64,000 bases of DNA. Origin: DATHZQ01 sp965216945. GTDB taxonomy: Bacteria; Actinomycetota; Acidimicrobiia; Spongiisociales; UBA5794. The notes below the pieces were generated by a model. It saw only the letters and a program-made list of their open reading frames with translations, was not told where the DNA came from and did not search any database. Made by a program: the position numbers and the translations under genes. How positions within the stretch are numbered: the first letter of the stretch is position 1; each line of letters starts with the position of its first letter. Where the stretch lies: the NCBI GenBank assembly GCA_965216945.1, contig CBDCGU010000003.1, positions 868,001-932,000 of the forward strand. Reading direction: 5' to 3'. Positions 48,743 to 56,552 of this stretch are shown piece by piece.

Positions 48743-49840
48743 TCAACGAGCCTGCGATGCGAAGCCTTCGGCGAGGCGTCCGACGGCGGCCGGCCAGGTG
48801 AACTCGGCCTCGACACGGCGGCGCCCGGCCTCGCCCATCGCGGCGGCGCCGGCCCGGTCGGCCACGAGCATCTCGAGCGCCTGACGTATGTGGGTCACCG
48901 AGTGCACGACGAAGCCCGTTTCTCCGGGCACGACGGTCTCTGGGGCGCCGCCCGAGTCCCCGGCCAGCACCGGCAAACCTGCGGCGGCGGCTTCGAGGAA
49001 GACCAGACCGAGACCCTCGATCTCGAGGCCGGCCCACCGCGACCGGCACGGCATGCAGAAGACATCCATCTCGGCGTAGAGCCCGGGCAACGCCTCCCAC
49101 TCGACGTCGACGGCGAACCGGACGGGCACGTCCTCGGCGATGGCCTGACGGCGCAGGCTCGACTCGGTGCGGCCCCGCCCGACGAGAAGCACCTCGACGT
49201 CGAGCCCCGAGCGACGAACGGCGGCCACCGCAGAGATCAAGCGCTGCTGGCCTTTGCGGGGCACGAAGCGGCTCACGCATCCCACCACCATGCGCCCCTG
49301 CGTGGGGCGGGATCGGGGAACGAACCGGGTGACGTCGACGCCGCCGCCGACGTAGACGCAGGGACGTCCGGTGAGTCGCTCGATGCGTCGTTGCGTGTAG
49401 CGGCTCACGGCGAATCTGACATCGGCCGCCGCCAGCATCCGGCCGAGACCCTGCCGCAATCCTGGCACCGCCGCGGGCAGGGTGATCTCGGCTCCGTGAC
49501 ACAACACGCCGATCGGCTTGTGTAGCTGCCGCCGTAGCCGCACCGTCAACGCCGGGAGCGGATGCGGCGCCCCGAACAGGATGAGATCGGGTTGGAAGGT
49601 GGCCAGTTCGGTCCCGAGCCAGGTGGCCACGCCGGGTGTCGGCCACATGAACCGGCTGGAGTTGCGCCGCACGATCGCTTCACCGCGCCGCGTCGTCGCC
49701 GGACCATCGTGGGGCGCCAGCACGAGCACCTCGCCCGGGTATGTGTCGACGAGATTGCCCAGATACTGCTGGATGCCACCGGGCTTCGGCGGATAGTCGT
49801 TGGTGATCACCGCCAACCGGGCGGCGGGCGGCGTGATCAC
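48743..49840 (-). CDS. GT4 glycosyltransferase, PimB-like mannosyltransferase
   Basis: The 365-residue GT-B enzyme begins AVITNDYPPKPGGIQQYLGNLV, close to the PimB'/MgtA start (NDFPPRPGGIQ) of mycobacterial phosphatidylinositol mannosyltransferases. C-terminal signatures GCVSRFVPRKGQQ and E-x7-E (EGLGLVFLEAAAAGLPVLAGDSGGAPE) are those of retaining GT4 enzymes, which bind GDP-mannose or UDP-sugars. The GTG at 49840 overlaps the phosphatase stop (GTGA). It should act at the cytoplasmic face of the membrane on a lipid acceptor; the exact sugar and acceptor are inferred from family only. Confidence 0.88.
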   Translation of the reverse strand: MITPPAARLAVITNDYPPKPGGIQQYLGNLVDTYPGEVLVLAPHDGPATTRRGEAIVRRNSSRFMWPTPGVATWLGTELATFQPDLILFGAPHPLPALTVRLRRQLHKPIGVLCHGAEITLPAAVPGLRQGLGRMLAAADVRFAVSRYTQRRIERLTGRPCVYVGGGVDVTRFVPRSRPTQGRMVVGCVSRFVPRKGQQRLISAVAAVRRSGLDVEVLLVGRGRTESSLRRQAIAEDVPVRFAVDVEWEALPGLYAEMDVFCMPCRSRWAGLEIEGLGLVFLEAAAAGLPVLAGDSGGAPETVVPGETGFVVHSVTHIRQALEMLVADRAGAAAMGEAGRRRVEAEFTWPAAVGRLAEGFASQAR

Positions 49841-51048
49841 GCCAGCGAGTTCCAGTGGGCGAGGACCTTGCCGCGGGCGCCGTACTGGACACGTCCGATT
49901 CCCGTGTTCGCCAGCGAGCCGAGGCGAAACCGACCTCGGAAGTCGAGACCAAGCAGGCGCGTCACATAGGCGCGGCTCGCCCCGCCGTGGGAGACGACGC
50001 CGACGGTCCCGCCCTGATGGCGCGAGGCGATCTCGTCGATCGCTTCGGTGATGCGGTCCTGGACCTCGCTGAACGTCTCGCCACTGCCTCCCCGACGCAC
50101 GTCCAGGTCGTTGCGCTGCAATCTCGCAAACGCCTCGGGGTCCTGCTCCTCGATCTCGGCCTTGGTCCGGTTCTCCCACAGACCAAAGCCCATCTCCTTG
50201 AGCCGATCGTCCACGACGACATCGAGGGACTGGGCGTGGGCGACGGCTTTGGCGGTGTCGCGTGCCCGCTGCAGCGGCGACGAGTACAACGCATCGAGCT
50301 GCGGGACCCGTTGCGGCAGCGTCCTGGCCTGTGCCCGTCCAACGTCGTTGAGCGGCCAGTCGCCATGACCTTGCCAGCGCAGCTCGACGTTGGCCTGCGT
50401 CTCGCCATGGCGTATCAGGACGATGTCCGTCGTTGCGCTGTCGACCCGTCCGTTCTCGCCGAGATGCCCGACGTCGTTGTAGACCGTCAGCTGGGGCCCG
50501 TGAGCGTTCACCGAGAGCTGGCTGATGCCGGTGTTGGCCATCAACCGCATCGGAGTCGGTCGCTTGGCGTCGAGGCTTCCTGCGATGAGCGTGAGAAGCG
50601 ACAATCCGTGGCTGACAACGAGCGCCTCACCGTCATCCCCGAGGCGATCGGTCAGGTCGGCGAACGCAGCGCGGAGACGCGCAGCCACGTCCGACATCCG
50701 CTCCCCACCGCCGAGCGCAACGTCCTCCCCGGCGATCAGACTCTTCAGCTCCCCCGGGTAGCGGTCCTCGATCTCCTTGTGCGTCATTCCCTCCCACTCG
50801 CCGACATGGGGCTCCCGCCACCGCGCATCGGCGACGAAATCAGCCGAGAGTGCGGCTGCGGTGTCGGCAGCTCGCGACAGATCGGAGGTCACCACGACGT
50901 CGAACGTGCGGTTCCGCAGCCGCTCGGCCAGGCGGCCAACCTGGTGCTGGCCGCGCTCGTTGAGAGGCGCATCCGTCGACCCCTGCCATCGGCGCTCGGC
51001 ATTGTGCGCCGTCTCGGCGTGGCGTACGAGCGTGATCTGAGCGGGCAT
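49837..51048 (-). CDS. Tandem-domain histidine phosphatase (fused phosphoglycerate-mutase-like)
   Basis: The 403-residue protein contains two complete histidine-phosphatase domains. The first starts ITLVRHAETAHNAERRWQG (about residue 5) and the second IVLIRHGETQANVELRWQG (about 200), each with the RHG/RHA catalytic His and a late second His (ALVVSHG and VGVVSHGGAS). Both domains appear catalytic, so this is a true tandem fusion rather than a decayed copy. The substrate may be a phospho-sugar, mannose or alpha-ribazole phosphate; unknown. ATG 51048 was chosen with AAGGA four nt upstream, not the longer 51084 start. It is coupled to the GT4 gene. Confidence 0.87.
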   Translation of the reverse strand: MPAQITLVRHAETAHNAERRWQGSTDAPLNERGQHQVGRLAERLRNRTFDVVVTSDLSRAADTAAALSADFVADARWREPHVGEWEGMTHKEIEDRYPGELKSLIAGEDVALGGGERMSDVAARLRAAFADLTDRLGDDGEALVVSHGLSLLTLIAGSLDAKRPTPMRLMANTGISQLSVNAHGPQLTVYNDVGHLGENGRVDSATTDIVLIRHGETQANVELRWQGHGDWPLNDVGRAQARTLPQRVPQLDALYSSPLQRARDTAKAVAHAQSLDVVVDDRLKEMGFGLWENRTKAEIEEQDPEAFARLQRNDLDVRRGGSGETFSEVQDRITEAIDEIASRHQGGTVGVVSHGGASRAYVTRLLGLDFRGRFRLGSLANTGIGRVQYGARGKVLAHWNSLA

Positions 51049-51092
51049 GACGTCCTTGTACGAGGTCGGATCTGCGGCGGGCAAGTCTCTAA

Positions 51093-51199
51093 GAGGGTGC
51101 TGGAGGAACGCCGGTGGGGGCCCGAACCGGTGCGTCAGCCGCCCTCACCCGGCCTAGAGTCCTCCGCGTTCGGGTCCGCCAACCATCCTTCAGCACCCT
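51093..51199. promoter_or_regulatory. Mirror-image promoter element shared by two divergent genes
   Basis: GAGGGTGCTG at 51093-51102 is the exact inverted counterpart of CAGCACCCTC at 51191-51200, with AGGA/TCCT flanks one base further on. Read in each gene's own direction, the same CCTYCAGCACCCTCYTAG precedes a TAG-starting -10 (TAGAGA for the phosphatase gene, TAGGCT for the small membrane protein). The two promoters therefore share a common element that could bind one regulator. Confidence 0.5.
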
Positions 51200-51201
51200 C
51201 C

Positions 51202-51207
51202 TAGGCT
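51202..51207 (+). promoter_or_regulatory. Putative -10 of a leaderless transcript
   Basis: TAGGCT stands 6 nt before the GTG at 51214, directly after the CAGCACCCTC element. No ribosome binding site intervenes. Confidence 0.4.
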
Positions 51208-51213
51208 AGAAGC

Positions 51214-51474
51214 GTGCCACGCCCCCACCGTCCGCCAGCACCCATCGCCCACTGGTCGATGCTCGTTCCCTTGCTGGCACAGGCCGATGAAGGCACGTTC
51301 CCCGAGGACTCCGGTGCCCGTGTGGTCTTCGTACTCGTCGGTATCGCCATCGTCGGGCTCTACTTCTTGCTCCGCAACACCCGTCGCCGCACCGAGCAGG
51401 CCTACTGGGACCGCCGCCGCAAGGAAGAAGAGCGACGAGCAACAGACCCCGACATGCGCAAAGACGACCCCTGA
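51214..51474 (+). CDS. Small membrane protein (86 aa)
   Basis: The 86-residue product has one hydrophobic helix (about residues 36-53, ARVVFVLVGIAIVGLYFLL) and a very basic/acidic C-terminal tail (RNTRRRTEQAYWDRRRKEEERR). GTG 51214 follows a -10-like box by 6 nt; an ATG 45 nt downstream gives a shorter 71-residue form. It is convergent with hppA and divergent from the tandem phosphatase, with which it shares a mirrored promoter element. The charged tail could bind nucleic acid or a partner. Function unknown. Confidence 0.55.
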   Translation: MPRPHRPPAPIAHWSMLVPLLAQADEGTFPEDSGARVVFVLVGIAIVGLYFLLRNTRRRTEQAYWDRRRKEEERRATDPDMRKDDP

Positions 51475-51539
51475 TCCACACGCCGCCGGACCCGGACCCG
51501 GGCCAAGCGACGCCGCCCGTGATCTCGCCCGAAGCCGGC

Positions 51540-51556
51540 CTCGGGTGAAACCCGAG
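51540..51556 (-). terminator. Hairpin at the end of hppA
   Basis: CTCGGGT-GAA-ACCCGAG forms a 7-bp perfect stem with a 3-nt loop, 4 nt beyond the hppA stop. It also lies after the convergent small membrane gene. Confidence 0.55.
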
Positions 51557-51559
51557 TTC

Positions 51560-53626
51560 TCAGACGAACGCCGACGCAAAGATCAGGCTGACGATGGTCA
51601 TCACCTTGATGACGATGTTCATCGCCGGCCCCGAGGTGTCCTTGAAAGGATCGCCGATCGTGTCGCCGACCACGGCGGCTTTGTGAGCGTCTGAGCCCTT
51701 GCCGCCGAACGCACCCGCTTCGATGAACTTCTTGGCGTTGTCCCATGCGCCGCCGGCGTTGGCCATGAAGATGGCGAGCAGGAAGCCGGTCAGGAGCGCT
51801 CCTGCCAGCAGACCGCCCAGGGCCCGGACCGAGACGAAGCCCACAACGAGGGGCAGCGCCACGGCGAGGGAGCCGGGGATGATCATCTCGCGGAGCGCGG
51901 AGCGGGTCGAGATGTCGACGCATTTGGCATATTCGGGCCGCACCCCCTCCTTGCCCTCGCGCAACCCTGCGATCTCGCGGAACTGACGGCGGACTTCCTC
52001 GATCATCTGATTGGCGGCGCGCCCGACGGCCTGGATCGTCATGGAAGCGAACAGGAAAGGGAACATGCCGCCGAGCAGCAGCCCGACGGTCACATGGATG
52101 TCGAGCAGATCGAGGACGGGGAGATCGCCACCTGCGTCGACCACGGCTTGCCGGAACGTGAAGAACAGTGCCAGTGCGGTCACGGCGGCCGAGGCGATGG
52201 CGAAGCCCTTGGCGACGGCAGCGGTGGTGTTGCCGAGTGAATCGAGCGCATCGGTCGCTTCGCGCACCTCGGGGGGCAGATGCGCCATCTCGGCGATACC
52301 GCCGGCGTTGTCGGCGATCGGCCCGTAGGCATCCACCGACACGGTGATGCCGAGCGTGGCCAGCACGCCGATGGCGGCAACCGCGATGCCGTAGATGCCG
52401 GCCAGGTCGACGTCGAACGCCAGTTCGCCGCCCCAGTATGCCCCTGCCATGCCGAAGGCGACGACGACCACCGAGAAGGCTGCCGAGCGCATGCCTTCGG
52501 CGATCCCGGCGAGGGCTACGGTTGCGGGCCCGGTCTGTGATTGGCGAGCAACTTCCTTCACGACCCTGTGATGGTCGCTGGTGAACCACTCGGAGATCTG
52601 ACCGATCAGCCAGCCGACGACCAGGCCGATCACGACTGCGATCACGAGGCCCCAGGCGTTGTCGACTCCGTCGATGTCGTTGAACAGCAGCGGGGTGATG
52701 ATCGCCACGCCGGCAACGGTGACACCCATCGCGACATAGGTGCCGCGATGCAAGGCGGCTGCGAGACTGCCGCCGCCGGGCCGCACGAAGAAGGCGCCGA
52801 CGATGGATGCGAACATGCCGATCGTGGCGATGATCAGCGGGTAGAAGAAGGCTTCCTCCTGAAACGCCGCCCCGGCGAAGGCGAATGCGGCGAAAGCGAT
52901 GGGGGCGATCATCGAGCCCACATACGATTCGAAGAGGTCGGCGCCCATACCGGCGACGTCGCCGACGTTGTCGCCGACGTTGTCGGCGATGGTGGCCGGA
53001 TTGCGCGGGTCGTCCTCGGGGATGCCTGCCTCGACCTTGCCGACGAGGTCGGCGCCGACGTCGGCCGCCTTCGTGTAGATGCCGCCGCCGACACGGGAGA
53101 ACAGTGCGATGGAAGACCCGCCGAGACCGATCGCGGTCAGGACGTTGAACGGCTGATCGACCTCGAGCACTTCGACGAAGAAGATGTAGCCGACCGACAT
53201 GCCCAGCAGACCGAGCCCCGCGACGGTGAAGCCCATCACCGCACCGCCCCGGAACGCAAGAGGCAGCGCCTTCTCGACACCGCCTTCCCGAGCCGCCTCG
53301 GCGGTGCGGGCGTTGGCCGCAGTGGCGATCCGCATCCCGACGTAGCCGGCAAGCGCCGACAAGACGGCACCGGTCACGTAGGCGATGGCCCCCCACGGAC
53401 GACCCCAATCGAGGAACGCCAGGATGAGAATGGTCATCACGGCAACGAACACCGCAACAGCGGTGTACTCGCGCCGTATGAAGGCCATGGCCCCTTCGCG
53501 AATCGCCCCCATCAGTTCCCGCATGCGATCGTTGCCCGGGCTCGCGCTGTTCACCTGTCCGGTGAAGAACCAAGCGAGTGCCAGAGCCGCGACTGCAGAA
53601 ACGAGAGCGAGAATCAGCCAGATCAC
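51560..53626 (-). CDS. hppA: Membrane-bound ion-translocating pyrophosphatase, K+-dependent type
   Basis: This integral-membrane pyrophosphatase hydrolyses pyrophosphate while pumping H+ or Na+ out of the cytoplasm. The 688-residue protein has about 16 membrane helices and the catalytic signatures DVGADLVGKVEAGIPEDDPR and DNVGDNVGD. The K+-determining segment reads GNTTAAVAKGF: Ala, not Lys, occupies the position that is Lys in K+-independent enzymes (GNTTKA). The enzyme should therefore require potassium. The pumped ion cannot be read from sequence alone by me. The start is GTG 53626 with GTGGAGA upstream. Downstream in the same direction from the Trk region, it shares a potassium theme. Confidence 0.95.
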   Translation of the reverse strand: MIWLILALVSAVAALALAWFFTGQVNSASPGNDRMRELMGAIREGAMAFIRREYTAVAVFVAVMTILILAFLDWGRPWGAIAYVTGAVLSALAGYVGMRIATAANARTAEAAREGGVEKALPLAFRGGAVMGFTVAGLGLLGMSVGYIFFVEVLEVDQPFNVLTAIGLGGSSIALFSRVGGGIYTKAADVGADLVGKVEAGIPEDDPRNPATIADNVGDNVGDVAGMGADLFESYVGSMIAPIAFAAFAFAGAAFQEEAFFYPLIIATIGMFASIVGAFFVRPGGGSLAAALHRGTYVAMGVTVAGVAIITPLLFNDIDGVDNAWGLVIAVVIGLVVGWLIGQISEWFTSDHHRVVKEVARQSQTGPATVALAGIAEGMRSAAFSVVVVAFGMAGAYWGGELAFDVDLAGIYGIAVAAIGVLATLGITVSVDAYGPIADNAGGIAEMAHLPPEVREATDALDSLGNTTAAVAKGFAIASAAVTALALFFTFRQAVVDAGGDLPVLDLLDIHVTVGLLLGGMFPFLFASMTIQAVGRAANQMIEEVRRQFREIAGLREGKEGVRPEYAKCVDISTRSALREMIIPGSLAVALPLVVGFVSVRALGGLLAGALLTGFLLAIFMANAGGAWDNAKKFIEAGAFGGKGSDAHKAAVVGDTIGDPFKDTSGPAMNIVIKVMTIVSLIFASAFV

Positions 53627-53706
53627 AGGCTTATCTCCACTTCGTTAGACACTGTTCAAATCGGCGGCAGCATAGTTGTCGCGGCCGGAGCCTCCGATTC
53701 CGCGCC

Positions 53707-54255
53707 CTACGGTCGCCCTGCCACCCCCGGATGGCGCCGCAGACGCACCGCCCACAGCACACCGGCCGCCGCCAGCAACAACACACCGCCGAAGAGCGCG
53801 GGCCAGCTGGGGTCTTCTCTGAGATCTCGCGCCGGATCGACCACAACCAGGCTCGTTGCCTCGAGGTAGGACTCTCCGCCTCGCCCGGCATCGTGGAACC
53901 GCCAGATCCCCGTGACCGTCACCAGGGGTCCCCGCTGCCGGTAGCCACCGGGCGCTCCCAGCCCATCGACCAACCGCTCCGGCAGCCGCATGCCGATCCC
54001 GACGTTGCCACCGCTCAACGCCCCTCCCTCGAGAATGGGGTCGCGGGCATACCCGTCGTCGTTGAGCTGGGTCCAGACCCACCCATCGCTTCGCCTGCCG
54101 TAGTCACCGACCAGCTCCCCGCTCACGACGATCTCGCCTTCGTACGCCGCCGGGTCCAGCAACAGCACCTCGACGGGCACCTCCTCGGCGGCGGTGGCAG
54201 GGCCTGCGCTCAACACGATGACAACGAGAATGGCGAGGGCGGCACAGACTCGCAT
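53707..54255 (-). CDS. Secreted/membrane OB-fold-like protein of the Trk operon
   Basis: The 182-residue protein has an N-terminal signal peptide (ALAILVVIVLSAGPATA), a beta-rich domain beginning VEVLLLDPAAYEGEIVVSGELVGDYGRRSDGWVWTQLND, which looks like an OB-fold, and a C-terminal membrane helix (about 157-174, ALFGGVLLLAAAGVLW) with a basic end. Its ATG overlaps the trkH stop by one base (TGATG), so it is co-translated with trkH. It likely sits on the outer face of the membrane beside the Trk channel. A regulatory or ligand-sensing role is conceivable. Family membership is by pattern only. Confidence 0.6.
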   Translation of the reverse strand: MRVCAALAILVVIVLSAGPATAAEEVPVEVLLLDPAAYEGEIVVSGELVGDYGRRSDGWVWTQLNDDGYARDPILEGGALSGGNVGIGMRLPERLVDGLGAPGGYRQRGPLVTVTGIWRFHDAGRGGESYLEATSLVVVDPARDLREDPSWPALFGGVLLLAAAGVLWAVRLRRHPGVAGRP

Positions 54256-55751
54256 CAACGCCCCCGAACCCACGAGTAGGCGAATCCCAGCAGCGCGAAG
54301 ACGGCAACGAACTCGAGACGGCCTGCCCACATCTGCAGCATGTACGTGATCTTCAGCAGGATCGGCATGGAGGGCGACGTGACGCCCACGGACAGCCCGA
54401 CCGAGCCACCGGCGCTGACCGACTCGAAAAGGGCTCGATCGAGAGGCACGCCGTACGCCAGCCCGACCCCGGTGCCAAGGAGGTAGAGCGCGACGTACAG
54501 CAGCGTCGCCCCCATCACCGCACGGGCCACGTCGTCGGTGAGACGACGCTTTCCGAACTGGTAGTAGGCCTGGCTGACAACGGCACCTTCCGGAAGGAGC
54601 ATCTGCTTCACCTGGCCGGTCATCGTCTTCACCGTCAACCCGATGCGCAGCGACTTCACACCCCCTGCGGTCGATGAGCCCATGCCTCCCAGGGCCATGG
54701 CGATCGCCATCCCACCGAACGCCAGGCCCGGCCAGGTCGACAGTTCGACGCTGGGAACGGTGGCAAACCCGGTCCCGGTGTGAGCCGACAGCAGCTGAAA
54801 GAATCCCTGGCGGGTGAGACCGGCGACGCTGCCGTACGTGCCGGCCGCGGCGAGGCCGAGCATGGTGAGGAAGAGGGTGAGGCCGACGGTCGTGAGGATG
54901 GTCCGCGTTTCGAGATTGACCAGCATCTGGCGGCGCTTGCCGCTCCAGAGTGCGAAGTGGACTCCAAACGACACCGCTCCGGCCACCATCAACACGGCCG
55001 TCACGGCTTCGTAGATCGCCGAGTGGTAGTACCCCAAGCTCGTGCTCTGGGGGGCGAACCCGCCGGTGTCGAAGCCGGCGAAGAAGACCATCAGACCGTG
55101 GAAGAACGACCGGCCGGGGTCGAATCCGAGCACGATCCAGCCGATGAGGCCGAGGACGAGCACTCCCGCGATCAGGTGGACGATCGCCACAACCCATATG
55201 AACCGCGCCGTCGACCTCACGGACGGCAGGATGCGCTCGTCGCGTGCCTCTCCGAGGTACAGCGTGATGGCGCCGGCGCCGGTGAACAGCGACAGGGCCG
55301 CGATGATGATCCCCTGGCCTCCCAGGAAATGCAGCAGGTGACGCCAGAAGTTGAGCGACCCCGCCAGGTGGTCGAGGTCCTGGACGAGGCCGAGACCGGT
55401 GGTTGACAGGCCGGACATGGCATCGAAATAGGCGTCGAGCGGGTCGGCGAAGTGGCCGGAGAGGAGGAACGGGATCGAGCCGATGAGGGGCACGATCAAC
55501 CACGTGAGAGCGACGACGACCATGCCGTGGCTCCAGTCGAGCCGCGGCTCGCAGGGTACGGGGCCAGAGAGCAACACGCCGCACACGGCGAAGATGCCGC
55601 TCATCAGCACGAAGGAAGCCAGCGGCGCCCACTCGGTGGTGACGATCGCCCACACCGCCGGAGCGGCGGCAGCTGCGGCCACGACGAGGAAGATGCGGCC
55701 GAGGTAGTAGCCGATGACGACGAAGTCGTCCGTGACTGGCCTGATCAGCAC
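54255..55751 (-). CDS. trkH: TrkH-type potassium uptake channel subunit (first copy)
   Basis: TrkH forms the K+ channel of Trk/Ktr systems. The 498-residue protein contains repeated membrane-pore-membrane units; a gating-loop segment is GGMGSSTAGGVKSLRIGL. I used GTG 55751 (VLIRPVTDD), one base after the stop of the 45-residue gene; the longer frame to 55805 is spurious. It needs cytoplasmic TrkA rings to open, and two trkA genes lie directly upstream in the same operon, as does a mini membrane protein. The following OB-fold-like gene overlaps its stop by one base. A second trkH lies at 58364. Confidence 0.93.
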   Translation of the reverse strand: MLIRPVTDDFVVIGYYLGRIFLVVAAAAAAPAVWAIVTTEWAPLASFVLMSGIFAVCGVLLSGPVPCEPRLDWSHGMVVVALTWLIVPLIGSIPFLLSGHFADPLDAYFDAMSGLSTTGLGLVQDLDHLAGSLNFWRHLLHFLGGQGIIIAALSLFTGAGAITLYLGEARDERILPSVRSTARFIWVVAIVHLIAGVLVLGLIGWIVLGFDPGRSFFHGLMVFFAGFDTGGFAPQSTSLGYYHSAIYEAVTAVLMVAGAVSFGVHFALWSGKRRQMLVNLETRTILTTVGLTLFLTMLGLAAAGTYGSVAGLTRQGFFQLLSAHTGTGFATVPSVELSTWPGLAFGGMAIAMALGGMGSSTAGGVKSLRIGLTVKTMTGQVKQMLLPEGAVVSQAYYQFGKRRLTDDVARAVMGATLLYVALYLLGTGVGLAYGVPLDRALFESVSAGGSVGLSVGVTSPSMPILLKITYMLQMWAGRLEFVAVFALLGFAYSWVRGR

Positions 55752-55752
55752 G

Positions 55753-55890
55753 TCAGACCACGGCGAGCAGGGCGAGGGCCATGACCCACGCCACGAGCGC
55801 TCCAACGATGACGACCGCCGCCTCGATGAGGAATGTGGACAAGCCGCCCCGGACGTAGTCGCCCCGGCTGCGCTTCTGCTCGCCCTTCAC
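55753..55890 (-). CDS. 45-residue membrane mini-protein between trkA and trkH
   Basis: The frame from GTG 55890 to TGA 55753 encodes 45 residues: a basic head (KGEQKRSRGDYVRGG) and one hydrophobic helix of about 24 residues (about 20-43). It was overlooked because it is below usual length limits. Its start overlaps the trkA stop by GTGA, and trkH begins one base after its stop, so it is tightly embedded in the operon. Similar small single-span subunits stabilise larger transporters (for example KdpF in Kdp). A role as a Trk accessory subunit is my inference. Confidence 0.65.
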   Translation of the reverse strand: MKGEQKRSRGDYVRGGLSTFLIEAAVVIVGALVAWVMALALLAVV

Positions 55891-56552
55891 GCTCGCTGCC
55901 CTTCACCGAGTGCATCGATGGCGCGACACAGTGCCGACTCGTTCTCGATCGACGTCACCGCCATGACACGGTCGCCCGGACGCAACGACGTCGATGCCGT
56001 GGGGACGAAGACCTCGCCGTTGCGGACAACGGTCACCAGCAGCGCGGGCTGGGGCAGAGTCAGATCGAGCAGCTTCGTTGCCGGAAAGGAGTCGCCAACG
56101 GTCCGCTCCACGAGGCTGATGCGCCCCCCGCCGAGCAGGGCGATGCGCTGCAAGTCCTCGACACCGACCTCCTGAGAGATCACATGGGCCAGGAGATCGG
56201 TGACGGCGACGACGGGGATCTCGAGCGCCTCGAACGTCGGCCGGTTGCGCGGATCGTTGAGCCGGGCGAGCACACGGGCTGCCCCCAAGGTGAGGGCGAG
56301 CTGGCAAGCGACCAGATTGACCTCGTCACGTCCCGTGACGCCCACCACCCAGTCGGCCCGATCCACATCGGCAGAACGCAGCAGGCCGACGTCGGTGCCG
56401 TCGCCCTGGAAGACCAGGATGTCGCCCGACTCCGCAATGGTCTGCGCCCGCTGAGGATCGTCCTCGATCACGGTCACGACGTGGCCCTCACCCTCGAGCT
56501 GACGAGCGAGGTACGCACCGACCTTGCCTCCGCCGACGAGGAGCATCCTCAT
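55887..56552 (-). CDS. trkA: TrkA regulatory subunit (KTN/RCK), second in operon
   Basis: The 221-residue cytoplasmic protein has one RCK_N Rossmann domain (GGGKVGAYLARQLEGEGHVVTVIEDD, with the E-D nucleotide-binding end) and one RCK_C domain (about 140-220). TrkA/KtrA subunits bind NAD(H) or ATP and form rings that gate TrkH. ATG 56552 overlaps the stop of the first trkA (ATGA). Its own stop overlaps the 45-residue gene (GTGA). Its nucleotide preference cannot be assigned, although the acidic IEDD end of strand 2 suits NAD. Confidence 0.92.
   Translation of the reverse strand: MRMLLVGGGKVGAYLARQLEGEGHVVTVIEDDPQRAQTIAESGDILVFQGDGTDVGLLRSADVDRADWVVGVTGRDEVNLVACQLALTLGAARVLARLNDPRNRPTFEALEIPVVAVTDLLAHVISQEVGVEDLQRIALLGGGRISLVERTVGDSFPATKLLDLTLPQPALLVTVVRNGEVFVPTASTSLRPGDRVMAVTSIENESALCRAIDALGEGQRA

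Noticed and set aside
49855..51204. A 449-codon plus-strand frame antisense to the histidine phosphatase
   Set aside because: Typical GC-rich shadow with no domain; the minus-strand gene has full catalytic motifs.
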